From assembly GCF_030817595.1 (NCBI RefSeq), contig NZ_JAUSZN010000001.1, forward strand, positions 4,781,501 to 4,845,500: a DNA stretch of 64,000 bases, written 5' to 3'. The notes beneath the pieces were generated by a model that saw nothing but the letters and a program-made list of their open reading frames with translations, made no database searches and was not told where the DNA came from. Origin of the DNA: Neobacillus niacini (lineage in GTDB: Bacteria > Bacillota > Bacilli > Bacillales > Cytobacillaceae). Positions 53,334 through 62,569 of this stretch are shown in pieces (the first letter of the stretch is position 1; the number at the start of each line of letters is the position of its first letter). The translations under genes were made by a program, and so were the position numbers.

Positions 53334-54605
53334 GTGAAGAAGTTTAAGATCGGTTTGCTATTATTATTGTCTCTTATGCTAGTAGTTGTTACTGCTTGTG
53401 GAAAGTCAGAAGAAACAGCTAAGAATGGGAGCAAAAAAGACGTGAAGCTTCAGTTCTTTGTATCTGGTGATAATGTTGAAGGTGGAGCCTTAGCAACAAT
53501 GGCTAAAAAGTATACAGAAGAAACTGGCGTTGAAATTGAAGTAGTAGACGTACCATATAGCGATATGGCTACAAGAATCACAAATATGGTTCAAGCTGGT
53601 AACCCTCCTGCATTAGCACGTACATCTGGATTTAACCCAATTTGGAAAGATAGTTTAGGAGATTTAGGTTCTACTTTAAAAGATAAAGGTGTTCGTGAAG
53701 ATCTTGCTATCAAGGATGAAGATGGAAAGGTAAAGGCTATCCCGATTGACTTGACAGCTGTTGGGTTATTTATCAATAAAGATTTATTCGATAAGGCTGG
53801 CGTGAAGTACCCTCAAACGGAAGATGATATTTGGACTTGGGATGAATTTGTAGCAGCATTGGAAACCGTTCTTGATAAAACGGATGCAAAATATGGTTTG
53901 GTTATGGACCAATCGGATCACCGCTTATCAACGATGTTATATCAATTTGGAAGTAAAGGATTCTACGAAGAAAACGGGAAGTATACAACAAATCCTGAAA
54001 CGAAAAAGGCTCTTGAATACTTCTTTAAGTTAAATGACAACAAAATTATGCCAAAAGCTGTATGGTCAGCTGGTGAAGATCCATCTTCCATGTTCAAGAG
54101 CGGACAAGTAGCAGCTTACTATTCTGGTGTATGGCAAATTAAAGATTTCGAAAAGAACATCAAAAACTTTGAATGGGCATCTGTTTATATGCCATATGAA
54201 AAGGTACGTGCAACGAACCTGGGTGGTAACTATATTGTTAAGTTCGATGGTTCTGGAGTAGAAGAAGAAGCACAGAAGTTTATTGACTGGTTATATACAA
54301 AAGAAAACTATCAAGAGGCTGCAAGCTTAGGCGGATACCTACCTGTCGTTGACGGCGCAGAGGTAGATTATGGTGTAGGTGAAGCTGGCACAAAGGCATA
54401 CGAAATTTACCAAAATGAAATGGCGTCTTCTGACCCTATCGCAGCTAAGTTAAAGGCAGAACGTGATGTATTACAATTAACCTCAGAAAAAACACCTGGC
54501 AGCGCAATTAAAGATAATATCGTTAAAGCGTTAAATGGTGAACAATCCATTGACGACGCCATTAAGAATTCAGCTGCAGCATTAACAGAAGCTTACTCAA
54601 AGTAA
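53334..54605 (+). CDS. Sugar ABC transporter substrate-binding lipoprotein, UgpB/MalE type
   Basis: This 423-aa lipoprotein has a short positive N-terminus, hydrophobic core and lipobox VVTAC with acylated Cys22. The mature part follows the cluster-1 binding-protein pattern: LQFFVSGDN, YTEETGVEIEVVDVPYSDM, WTWDEFVAALETV, and DWLYTKENYQEAA near the end. The GTG start has AAGGGGGAAA. It is the first gene of the second importer operon; the permeases come after the 827-aa gene. Confidence 0.93.
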   Translation: MKKFKIGLLLLLSLMLVVVTACGKSEETAKNGSKKDVKLQFFVSGDNVEGGALATMAKKYTEETGVEIEVVDVPYSDMATRITNMVQAGNPPALARTSGFNPIWKDSLGDLGSTLKDKGVREDLAIKDEDGKVKAIPIDLTAVGLFINKDLFDKAGVKYPQTEDDIWTWDEFVAALETVLDKTDAKYGLVMDQSDHRLSTMLYQFGSKGFYEENGKYTTNPETKKALEYFFKLNDNKIMPKAVWSAGEDPSSMFKSGQVAAYYSGVWQIKDFEKNIKNFEWASVYMPYEKVRATNLGGNYIVKFDGSGVEEEAQKFIDWLYTKENYQEAASLGGYLPVVDGAEVDYGVGEAGTKAYEIYQNEMASSDPIAAKLKAERDVLQLTSEKTPGSAIKDNIVKALNGEQSIDDAIKNSAAALTEAYSK

Positions 54606-54637
54606 TGAATAAATTTATAGGGGATATTTAAAGAAAT

Positions 54638-54820
54638 GGCTGTGTTAAAGGAGACTGTTGATTTTAGAACCCTGTTGATTGGAGCGGAAGGCGCTCGACT
54701 CCTGCGGGATGAACGAGCTGAGTGAGACCCCACAGGTCGGAACGACCGAGGAGGCTCACGGGCGAGCCCGCGGAAAGCGTAGCGCCTGTAGCGCAAATCA
54801 ACAGCCAAATTTACACAGCC
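54638..54820. repeat. Bacillaceae GC-rich dispersed repeat with long inverted ends
   Basis: The GC-rich core GGAGCGGAAGGCGCTCGACT to GCGGAAAGCGTAGCGCCTG is a repeat I recognise as common in Bacillaceae intergenic regions. It is bracketed by inverted arms GGCTGTGT...CTGTTGATT and AATCAACAG...ACACAGCC, so the whole 183 bases can fold into one large stem-loop. It lies inside the operon between the binding-protein gene and the 827-aa gene. No open frame or transposase is present. Confidence 0.8.
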
Positions 54821-54854
54821 AAAAAAATATTCTCTATTTCTTAAAAGAGAGGTA

Positions 54855-57338
54855 ATGAAAATGTATCGCTATACATATAAAATTCAACCAAACCAGCCGG
54901 TTAACCGATGGATTCATACCGATTTGAACATTGATCCGTTTCAATCGGAAAAGACTACTTTTGAACATCCGGTCAATATCACAGAAGAATATGTGCAAAT
55001 TGTTTATCCTGGGCGCCAGCAATTCCTAGACAAACGATTAAAAGAGGATATTCAACTAACAGATTCAGACTTTACTAATATCTATTTCCCCTTTGAGAAC
55101 ACTCGGTTCGAGTTCTCATCATTTATTCCAACACCACATTTACTAAGTGTCTACGCTAAAACATACCTTGTAAGCGAGCAAGATCAGACCATCCCATTTA
55201 CACTTAGCACGTGCGGCAGTGTAGAAATCTGGGTAAATAATCAGAAGCAATTAAGTTGGACCCCATATACAAGAAATCAAGTTTCTTACAAACAAATCGA
55301 ATTAACACTCCAAGAAGGAAGCAATGAAATCATCCTTTATATGGATGACTTGGCAGAACGAGATGTCAATTATTTCATGGAACTCAAGTACACGGGACAA
55401 ACGGAATTAGAAGGCTATATTCCAGTGAATGTGTCACCGGAAAAAATTAAGAAGGCAGAAGCGCTTTTAACTTCGCTTTATTTTTCAAAAGATCTTTATC
55501 ATTCTGGTAACCTTGAAATCTATCTCGACAGAGACCATATAGATGATACCAAGCAACTATTTATGAATGTGAATCGCAACAAGTTGTTAAATCCTGTCTT
55601 AGTCAAACAGTCAGAGGATGGAACAGAATCGAAATATGATTATGTGATTACGATTGACCCGAATGCCCATCTTCAGTCATTGATGCCGGTCGACACACTG
55701 CCTACGAATGGATTAACCTATTTTGATATCGGCGTCGTGGTCGATCAAGAAGTGGAGGTCAGCCGCAGGATGGTCGCTTCCATTCTAGCTAAAGATTATT
55801 CTGCTAGGGCTTTCTCGGATGAATTATCCGAACGGAAAAAACAAGCATTAGCGTTTTTCACGGAAAGCAAGACGCTTGACTTAAACGTTGGTATCGCAAT
55901 GACACATCTAACTGGCAAAGTGGATGAAAAAGCCAAGGAACATATTCGCAGCTGTTTCAATGAAATTCAGAAAAAGGGCGATTGTGCTGATTTCAGACTT
56001 GCGCCGCTATTGGGCTACACCATTAAATATCGTAATGTGATCCCACAGGATTTCCATCAAGAACTGGAAGAGTTAGCGCTTAACTTCCGCTATTGGATTG
56101 ATGAGCCTGGAAACGACGTTATGTGGTACTTTAGTGAAAATCATGCTCTGCTCTTCCATGTTTCTCAATATTTTGCAGGTCACCTTTATCAAGATCAGTT
56201 GTTTACAGTTAGCAATAGAACAGGGAAAGAGCAATATGAAAAAGGAAAAGAACGTTTAGAGGAATGGTTTGATATCTTCTTTAAATACGGCTATTCTGAG
56301 TGGAATTCAACCACGTATCTGCCAATTGATCTAATCGGATTCTTCAGCCTTTATGAAGCAGCTCCAGATCAAAACATCAAGGAGCTTGCTAAGAGGGCAT
56401 TGGATTTAACCTTTGAAATTATTGCCGTCAATCTGCATGGTAAAACAATGGCTACGACCTATGGAAGAGTCTATGAACATGATTTAAAGGCAATGGAATT
56501 AGGTGAGGTTTCAAACCTGGCGTTCATCACATGGAAAAAAGGAAATCTAAACACAGCGATGAGATCGACCGCCTTGTTCTGTATTTCAGACTATGTTCCG
56601 CCTCAATTAGAGCAGTATTTTGTCGAAGATGATTCAAAAGCGATTTTAACTCAGTATATCCAAGGGATTAAAGAGGTTTATACCTATAATTTTAAAACGA
56701 AAAATTACTGCATGAGTTCAGCGATTCATTTCAATGCCTTTAATCGCGGGCACCAGCAGCATTCTATGAATCTATCTTTAGGTCAAGACAATACACAAGT
56801 TTGGTTGAACCATCCAGGGGAATCGGTGTTTAGCGGTGAAAATCGACCTAGCTTCTGGGCTGGAAATGGATATAGCCCGAATATCAGACAGTACAAACAA
56901 TACATGCTGCTTGAATACCGCATTCAAGATCCGTTTATTCCATTCATTCATGCCTACCTGCCTTTCTGGAAGTTGGATGAAATCGTTGAAAATAACAACT
57001 GGTTATTCGTAAGAAAAGATAAAACGTATCTCGGACTTTACTTCAGCGAGGGCTATGAAAGAATTACAGAAGGTGCTGTAGCCTTCAGGGAAGTTCGTTC
57101 GCATGGGAAAAATCATAAAGTAGTCGTTACGATGTCTTCGGAGATGGAGCATCAATCATTTAACCAATTTATTAACGAACAATTGCAATCTACTATTGAG
57201 ATCAATGACAATGACTGGTTCTATCAAAATAACCGCATCGGCACATTGGCTATGATTCAGGATGAACTATATGTGAATCAAGAAAAGGTCAAATATGACG
57301 CTGGTTATGAAGTGGAATGTAAATTGCTTGAGCTCTAA
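54855..57338 (+). CDS. Large protein of unknown function, probable carbohydrate-active enzyme
   Basis: This 827-aa cytoplasmic protein has no signal peptide and matches no family I can name. The N-terminal ~190 residues look like a beta-sandwich with a galactose-binding-like segment (VEIWVNNQKQLSW, QEGSNEIILYMDDLAERDV). The middle (about 330-640) is helical with paired-helix spacing like an (alpha/alpha)6 barrel and includes NDVMWYFSENHALLFH (residues 420-435). The end is beta-rich. This order resembles intracellular polysaccharide lyases and some hydrolases. With the importer and GH105 around it, it probably cuts an imported uronic-acid-containing oligosaccharide. The start has AAGAGAGG upstream. 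Confidence 0.75.
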   Translation: MKMYRYTYKIQPNQPVNRWIHTDLNIDPFQSEKTTFEHPVNITEEYVQIVYPGRQQFLDKRLKEDIQLTDSDFTNIYFPFENTRFEFSSFIPTPHLLSVYAKTYLVSEQDQTIPFTLSTCGSVEIWVNNQKQLSWTPYTRNQVSYKQIELTLQEGSNEIILYMDDLAERDVNYFMELKYTGQTELEGYIPVNVSPEKIKKAEALLTSLYFSKDLYHSGNLEIYLDRDHIDDTKQLFMNVNRNKLLNPVLVKQSEDGTESKYDYVITIDPNAHLQSLMPVDTLPTNGLTYFDIGVVVDQEVEVSRRMVASILAKDYSARAFSDELSERKKQALAFFTESKTLDLNVGIAMTHLTGKVDEKAKEHIRSCFNEIQKKGDCADFRLAPLLGYTIKYRNVIPQDFHQELEELALNFRYWIDEPGNDVMWYFSENHALLFHVSQYFAGHLYQDQLFTVSNRTGKEQYEKGKERLEEWFDIFFKYGYSEWNSTTYLPIDLIGFFSLYEAAPDQNIKELAKRALDLTFEIIAVNLHGKTMATTYGRVYEHDLKAMELGEVSNLAFITWKKGNLNTAMRSTALFCISDYVPPQLEQYFVEDDSKAILTQYIQGIKEVYTYNFKTKNYCMSSAIHFNAFNRGHQQHSMNLSLGQDNTQVWLNHPGESVFSGENRPSFWAGNGYSPNIRQYKQYMLLEYRIQDPFIPFIHAYLPFWKLDEIVENNNWLFVRKDKTYLGLYFSEGYERITEGAVAFREVRSHGKNHKVVVTMSSEMEHQSFNQFINEQLQSTIEINDNDWFYQNNRIGTLAMIQDELYVNQEKVKYDAGYEVECKLLEL

Positions 57339-57357
57339 TGAATGAGGGTGAACAAAT

Positions 57358-58233
57358 TTGACAACCAGAAGAAAAGATAAAAACCAAAAATGGGCATTGG
57401 CGTTTGTCATCGTGAACATGGTTTTATTCGGTCTATTTTTTGCTTGGCCAGGGGTATTAGGAGTTTACTATTCTTTTACCGATTATACTGGAATTAGTGC
57501 CAACTTTATTGGACTAGAAAACTATGTCAAACTTTTTCAAGACCAAAGTTTTTATAAGGCTTTGGGACGGACCTTCTTATACACCGTTCTAAGTGTCCCG
57601 TTGTTGTACGTATTTTCCCTGCTCATATCCGTCCTATTAGTCAATAAGTATACAAAAGGGAAGTCGGTGGCAAAGATCATCTTCTTCTTCCCTTGGCTTA
57701 TTTCGCCGATTGTAGCAGGGGTTATCTTCCGCTGGATGTTTGGAGAAAGCTTTGGATTTATCAACTATGCTTTGGGATTAATTGGGGTCGATCCGGTTAG
57801 TTGGTCATCTGATGGGAATATGGCACTTATGGTTGTATTATTTGCAACTATTTGGGGAGGAACAGCATTTAATATGCTCGTCATGATGTCTGCATTAATG
57901 AATATCCCGAAATCCTACTATGAAGCAGCTGACATAGACGGAGCAAATGGATGGCAGAAATTCATGAATATTACGCTTCCATCCTTAAAACCGACGACGT
58001 TTATGGTCATCTTGTTATCCGTAATCCATTCCATGAAGGAATTCGCAATGGTACAATCCCTGACAAATGGTGGACCTGGAACGGATAATACGTTCTTAGT
58101 CCAATACATTTACCAGACAGGGTTTGACCAACGAAATATTGGATACGCAAGTGCAGTATCCATGGTGTTATTTGTAATCCTACTCATATTCGCCTTGATT
58201 AATATGAAGGTTGAAGAAAGGAGTAAAATATGA
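57358..58233 (+). CDS. Sugar ABC transporter permease, MalF type
   Basis: This 291-aa permease has six membrane spans. It starts with FVIVNMVLFGLFFAWPGVLGVYYSF cut into a first span, has NFIGLENYVKLFQD, and the coupling loop YEAADIDGANGWQKFMNITLP near residue 185. The TTG start follows GAGGGTGA. It pairs with the next gene to form the channel for the UgpB-type binding protein. Confidence 0.93.
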   Translation: MTTRRKDKNQKWALAFVIVNMVLFGLFFAWPGVLGVYYSFTDYTGISANFIGLENYVKLFQDQSFYKALGRTFLYTVLSVPLLYVFSLLISVLLVNKYTKGKSVAKIIFFFPWLISPIVAGVIFRWMFGESFGFINYALGLIGVDPVSWSSDGNMALMVVLFATIWGGTAFNMLVMMSALMNIPKSYYEAADIDGANGWQKFMNITLPSLKPTTFMVILLSVIHSMKEFAMVQSLTNGGPGTDNTFLVQYIYQTGFDQRNIGYASAVSMVLFVILLIFALINMKVEERSKI

Positions 58234-59057
58234 CCGCGAAAAATAGAACGACTAGCATACTCCTTACTGCCATTGTCGCCATTTTAGGTGTTGTTTATCT
58301 ATTTCCGATCTTGTGGCTGTTACTTAGCTCCTTTAAACCGGGAAGTGAATTGTTTAGTTATCCATTAAAGTTTTTCCCTGATGAAATTACTTTTGGAAAC
58401 TATGAATATGCTTGGGCCACAATGGAATTTACCAAATATGTCATCAATACCTTAATGGTAACGGTTGCTACTACAGTCTTAACAGTACTGGCCAGTGCAT
58501 CCTGTGGATATGCCTTGGCTAAATATAATTACAAATGGTTAGGTGTGTTCTTTCTTTGTATTCTAACAACCACGATGCTGCCAACCGAGGTTATTATGAA
58601 TCCTACTTTTACGGTGATTCAGAAACTCGGTCTATATGATAGCTTATGGGGATTAATTATTCCTTCTATTAATACAGCAACAGGAATCTTTATGTTTAGA
58701 CAGTTTTTCCAAACGGTTCCAGATGATTTATTAGAAGCAGCGAGAATTGATGGTGCAAATGAAGGCAGGATCTTCTTCGGTCTCATGCTTCCCATTGCAA
58801 AACCTATCGTCATTACACTATCCATCTTTTCTTTCCAATGGCGCTGGAATGACTATGTATGGCCATTACTGGTTATCAGTGATCCAAACAAATATACAGT
58901 TCAGGTTGCCCTTAGGAGTATAGTTGGTGCAGATAACATCGACTGGGTGCTGCTATTATCGGCTTCCGTGATTTCGATTTTACCAATGGTTCTGATTTTT
59001 ACGGTTTTCCAACGATACATTATGGATACTGGAGCTAGCTCTGGATTAAAAGATTAA
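58230..59057 (+). CDS. Carbohydrate ABC transporter permease, MalG type
   Basis: This 275-aa second permease has six spans, with YLFPILWLLLSSFKPGSELF at the start and coupling loop LLEAARIDGANEGRIFFGLML. Its start overlaps the previous stop (ATGA). It has the common SGLKD terminus. An ATPase is again absent. Confidence 0.93.
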   Translation: MTAKNRTTSILLTAIVAILGVVYLFPILWLLLSSFKPGSELFSYPLKFFPDEITFGNYEYAWATMEFTKYVINTLMVTVATTVLTVLASASCGYALAKYNYKWLGVFFLCILTTTMLPTEVIMNPTFTVIQKLGLYDSLWGLIIPSINTATGIFMFRQFFQTVPDDLLEAARIDGANEGRIFFGLMLPIAKPIVITLSIFSFQWRWNDYVWPLLVISDPNKYTVQVALRSIVGADNIDWVLLLSASVISILPMVLIFTVFQRYIMDTGASSGLKD

Positions 59058-59074
59058 AGCGAGGCGAAGTAAGA

Positions 59075-60193
59075 GTGACGAAAGTGATTACTGATGTTCG
59101 TGAAGCTGTGTTAAAGATTACAAACCAGCTGCTGCATTTAAAACGACCTTCGAATGAGGAATCCTTAAAGGAAGTCGGTGACGGAGCAAAAATCGGCTAC
59201 TTTCCAAGGGATTTTGGAATGGAAGAGTGGGATTGGCCGCAAGGGGTCGGATTATTGGGTTTGAAAAATCTAGCCGAAGACAAATACTTTCCCAATTACA
59301 GCGAATTTATTAAAAAATGGGCCGCAGATCAAATAGAGCGCGGTTTACCTTTGAAAAATATCAATACGACTGCGCCGTTGTTAACGTTAATGGACTATGA
59401 AGAAATGGAAGAGCTGGCTCTAGACTGGGTTGATTGGGTAGTTAATCAAGCACCAAGAACAAAGGAAAACGGACTTCAGCATGTCACTTCTGGTGACACA
59501 AAACATGAATTAAATCTTCATGAAGGAGAAATCTGGATCGACACCTTGTTCATGGTCGTGTTGTTCTTAAGTAAAATGGGTGTCAAATATAAAAACCAAG
59601 CTTGGATGGATGAGGCAGTTTATCAGATTAATCTTCATATAAAATATCTGTTCAAGCAGGAAGAATCCCTCTTCTATCATGGGTATGATTTCGAAAATGG
59701 GCATAATTTTAGTGAAGCTCATTGGTGCCGCGGAAACAGCTGGTATACCTTAGCCGCACCAGAATTGATTGGCACCTTGAAAGGGCATTTATCTTCTTTG
59801 TCTTATGACAATATTGTCGGTACCTTTAAAGGACAGGTTGATCGTTTGGTAGAATTGCAGTCTGAAAATGGCTTATGGCATACCTTGCTTGATGATCCTG
59901 ATAGTTACACGGAAGTATCAGGCTCTAGTGCGATTGCAGCTGGTATTTTAAAAGGAATTCGCCTTGGTTTACTAGACTCAAGCTACAAACCTGTTTGCCG
60001 TAAGGCTGTGGAAGCGGTATTGGCTAACATTGCAGAGGATGGAACCGTGTTAAATGTCTCGGCAGGAACAGCAATTGGTAAGGAAAAGGAAGATTATAAG
60101 AAAATTATTATTGCACCGACCGCGTATGGTCAGGCTTTGGCCATCGTGCTGCTTTCAGAAGTTCTTCTTCATGAAGATTTGTTTAGTTACTAA
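59075..60193 (+). CDS. GH105 unsaturated uronyl hydrolase (YteR/RhiN type)
   Basis: This 372-aa cytoplasmic (alpha/alpha)6 enzyme removes 4,5-unsaturated galacturonate or glucuronate from oligosaccharide ends produced by lyases. Family motifs are WDWPQGVGLLGL (about residue 50), EIWIDTLFM with the catalytic-type Asp156, and HGYDFENGHNFSEAHWCRGN, SWYTLAAPELI. The GTG start has GAGGCGAAG. Its product would feed kduI and kduD elsewhere in this window, so the operon probably handles rhamnogalacturonan or a similar pectic fragment. Confidence 0.9.
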   Translation: MTKVITDVREAVLKITNQLLHLKRPSNEESLKEVGDGAKIGYFPRDFGMEEWDWPQGVGLLGLKNLAEDKYFPNYSEFIKKWAADQIERGLPLKNINTTAPLLTLMDYEEMEELALDWVDWVVNQAPRTKENGLQHVTSGDTKHELNLHEGEIWIDTLFMVVLFLSKMGVKYKNQAWMDEAVYQINLHIKYLFKQEESLFYHGYDFENGHNFSEAHWCRGNSWYTLAAPELIGTLKGHLSSLSYDNIVGTFKGQVDRLVELQSENGLWHTLLDDPDSYTEVSGSSAIAAGILKGIRLGLLDSSYKPVCRKAVEAVLANIAEDGTVLNVSAGTAIGKEKEDYKKIIIAPTAYGQALAIVLLSEVLLHEDLFSY

Positions 60194-60271
60194 ACAAAAC
60201 AAAGTATAATAAATATAAATAAAATATACTTCGTGTAATAGGGGATGGTTTGACGCGAAAAGGAGAATGCC

Positions 60272-61276
60272 ATGAAACCGACGATTTATGATGTAGCAAA
60301 AGAGGCCAATGTGTCAATTGCTACGGTATCTAAAGTTCTAAATAATACTGGACGAATCAGTGAAAAAACGAAAAATAAAATCCTTCAGATTATGAAGGAG
60401 CTTGAATATCAACCCAGCAGCGTTGCAACCGCCTTAACAGGGAAAAAGACGTTCACCATCGGTGTACTTGTTCCCGATATTGCCAACCCGTTCTTTGCTG
60501 AGGTAGCCCGGGCGCTAGAAAATAATGCTCGGGAAACAGGGTATTCGATCATTTTATGCAGCACAGATTACCAACTCGAGCGCGAGCATGATTATCTCGA
60601 GCTTTTGCTCAAAAAACAGGTGGACGGAATCATTATTGCAACAGAACCAAAGGATTTGAAAAAATTAAGAAGTCTAAACGCCCGAAATGTACCCTGTGTC
60701 CTGTTTTCGATTGATCATCTAGCTCTAGACTATCATGTGGTGACAACGGATGACGTCAGGGGAGGATATTTGGCAGGTCGTTACCTTTATGAAAATGGAC
60801 ACCGTCAATTTGCGGTCATCACAGAACCGCGGCGGGTCAGTGGTCGGTTACGTGTTGATGGCTTTAAAAAGGCTTTAGTTGATGAAGGTGTAGACCTAGA
60901 GAATGCTTTCGTAATCGAAGCAAAATCTAAAATCGAAGAAGCGAAAAAAGCTGCTCAGCAAATTTTATCTCTCGAACAAAGGCCGACAGCGGTGTTCGCT
61001 TCTACCGACCTTATCGCGGTTGTGTTTATTAACGAGGCACGAAAAGCGGGAGTATCGGTTCCCGAGGATATTTCCATTATTGGTTTTGATAATACCATTC
61101 ATGCAGAGATATCAGATCCAGGGTTAACCACCATTGCCCAACCGATTGCAAAGCTTGCCAGTTATACGATTGAACAATTGCTAGAGTCGATCGAAAATCC
61201 AGGGATGCCGCCAAGTAAAATCATGCTGGCTCCTGCACTCATTGAGCGGGATTCTGTAAGAAATTTGAATAAGTAA
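60272..61276 (+). CDS. LacI family transcriptional regulator
   Basis: This 334-aa regulator has the N-terminal LacI headpiece (MKPTIYDVAKEANVSIATVS, hinge QPSSVATALTGKK) and a periplasmic-binding-like effector domain with IGVLVPDIANPFFAEVA and ISIIGFDNTIHAEIS. It lies between the ABC/GH105 operon and the inositol genes. Palindromes of LacI type sit upstream of both (53219, 53282; 61325, 61413), so it may control one or both. Confidence 0.93.
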   Translation: MKPTIYDVAKEANVSIATVSKVLNNTGRISEKTKNKILQIMKELEYQPSSVATALTGKKTFTIGVLVPDIANPFFAEVARALENNARETGYSIILCSTDYQLEREHDYLELLLKKQVDGIIIATEPKDLKKLRSLNARNVPCVLFSIDHLALDYHVVTTDDVRGGYLAGRYLYENGHRQFAVITEPRRVSGRLRVDGFKKALVDEGVDLENAFVIEAKSKIEEAKKAAQQILSLEQRPTAVFASTDLIAVVFINEARKAGVSVPEDISIIGFDNTIHAEISDPGLTTIAQPIAKLASYTIEQLLESIENPGMPPSKIMLAPALIERDSVRNLNK

Positions 61277-61283
61277 TATGAGG

Positions 61284-61316
61284 GAAGCTGTCCGAATCCT
61301 GATTTGGCGGCTTTCA
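61284..61316 (+). terminator. Possible terminator after the LacI gene
   Basis: GAAGCTGTCCGAA and TTTGGCGGCTTTC pair imperfectly (about 10 of 13) and are followed by ATTTAA. Weak. Confidence 0.4.
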
Positions 61317-61324
61317 TTTAACCA

Positions 61325-61428
61325 GTAGGGTTAAGCGCTTAACCCTACATTTCGTACTATTTTAAGCAGAAAATCATAAACATAGTTGTAGAGAAAGGGT
61401 TTTTGACTTGATGGTTAAGCGCTTAACC
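61325..61428. promoter_or_regulatory. Paired LacI-type operators upstream of iolG
   Basis: A perfect 24-base palindrome (61325-61348, core GGGTTAAGCGCTTAACCC) and a perfect 16-base palindrome GGTTAAGCGCTTAACC (61413-61428) have centres exactly 84 bases apart, eight helical turns. The second follows TTGACTTGAT, a possible -35 region. This is the usual arrangement for repression by DNA looping. Confidence 0.75.
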
Positions 61429-61464
61429 GAACCCTGCTGCAATATAAAAGGGAGGATTATGAGA

Positions 61465-62490
61465 ATGACATTGACTGTTGGTGTTATCGGAGCGGGACGT
61501 ATAGGAAAAATTCACGTGGATAATTTAAGAGGTATTTCACAAGTAAAGGTAAAAAGTGTATCTGACGTGGTCATTGACGATCTTGAAAGTTGGGCGAAGG
61601 AAAAGGGAGTTGAAGTATTAACGACCAATTATGAAGAGATCCTACAGGATCCAGAAATCAATGCGGTATTCATCTGTTCACCGACGACAACTCATGCCAA
61701 TCTCATCAAAGAAGCCGCTGCTTGTGGAAAACATATTTTCTGTGAAAAACCGGTTAGCTTTTCCGTTGAAGAGACAGAGGAGGCACTTGAGGCGGTTGAA
61801 AAAGCTGGGGTTAAGCTGCAGGTAGGCTTTAATCGCCGCTTTGATCCAAACTTCCGGAAAATCCGTGAGCTTGTTCAAGCCGGAGAGATTGGTACGCCAC
61901 ATATCCTAAGAATCACATCTCGTGACCCACAGCCACCAGGAATTGATTACATAAAAACATCAGGCGGACTTTTCATGGATATGGCGATTCACGACTTCGA
62001 TATGGCACGCTATGTAATGGACAGCGATGTTGTAGAAGTTTTTGCAAATGGCGCGGTTCTTGTAGACCCAGCGATTGGAGAAGCAGGAGATATTGATACC
62101 GCCATTATTACGCTAAAATTTGCTAACGGTGCACTTGGCGTCATCGATAATAGTCGTCAAGCTGCATATGGGTATGACCAGCGCCTTGAAGTGTTTGGTG
62201 ATAAAGGAGCAGCACAAGCAGATAACAACCGTGCCAATACCGTTGAAGTTTCCACTGCACAGCATGTATCAAAAGAAAAGCCGTTGTATTTCTTCTTAGA
62301 ACGCTATACTCAAGCCTATATTGATGAAGTAAAGGAATTTGTCGCATCGATTTTGGAAAATAAAGATGTCATCTGCAATGGTCTGGACGGACTACAGGCA
62401 GAGCGGATTGCCAAAGCCGCACGTCAATCACTCGAAATAGGTGCCCCGGTAACGTTGCAGCCAACAGGCAAATCAACCGCCATCTATTAA
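61465..62490 (+). CDS. iolG: Inositol 2-dehydrogenase (Gfo/Idh/MocA family)
   Basis: This 341-aa enzyme oxidises myo-inositol to 2-keto-myo-inositol with NAD+. It has LTVGVIGAGRIGKIHVDNL, the EKPVSFSVEET catalytic loop with Lys, RRFDPNFRKIRELV and the catalytic pair region GGLFMDMAIHDFDMARY. ATG at 61465, nine bases after GGAGG, is preferred to ATG at 61459; the frame open to 61408 runs through an operator and is not coding. iolC and iolA follow, which supports the inositol assignment over other dehydrogenases. Confidence 0.88.
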   Translation: MTLTVGVIGAGRIGKIHVDNLRGISQVKVKSVSDVVIDDLESWAKEKGVEVLTTNYEEILQDPEINAVFICSPTTTHANLIKEAAACGKHIFCEKPVSFSVEETEEALEAVEKAGVKLQVGFNRRFDPNFRKIRELVQAGEIGTPHILRITSRDPQPPGIDYIKTSGGLFMDMAIHDFDMARYVMDSDVVEVFANGAVLVDPAIGEAGDIDTAIITLKFANGALGVIDNSRQAAYGYDQRLEVFGDKGAAQADNNRANTVEVSTAQHVSKEKPLYFFLERYTQAYIDEVKEFVASILENKDVICNGLDGLQAERIAKAARQSLEIGAPVTLQPTGKSTAIY

Positions 62491-62569
62491 TCTGTTTTTT
62501 AGGAGCATCATGCCGAGTTTCAGCGGAATTACGAGATTCCTAGTGTGTTAAAGGAAGGATGGAAGAAAT

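Noticed and set aside
54638..54820. Mobile element or structured RNA gene
   Set aside because: There is no coding frame and no known RNA family pattern. The core matches the common Bacillaceae dispersed repeat, so it is reported as a repeat.
61408..61464. N-terminal extension of iolG
   Set aside because: The extra codons overlap a perfect LacI-type operator and lack a ribosome site; the internal ATG has GGAGG at good spacing.
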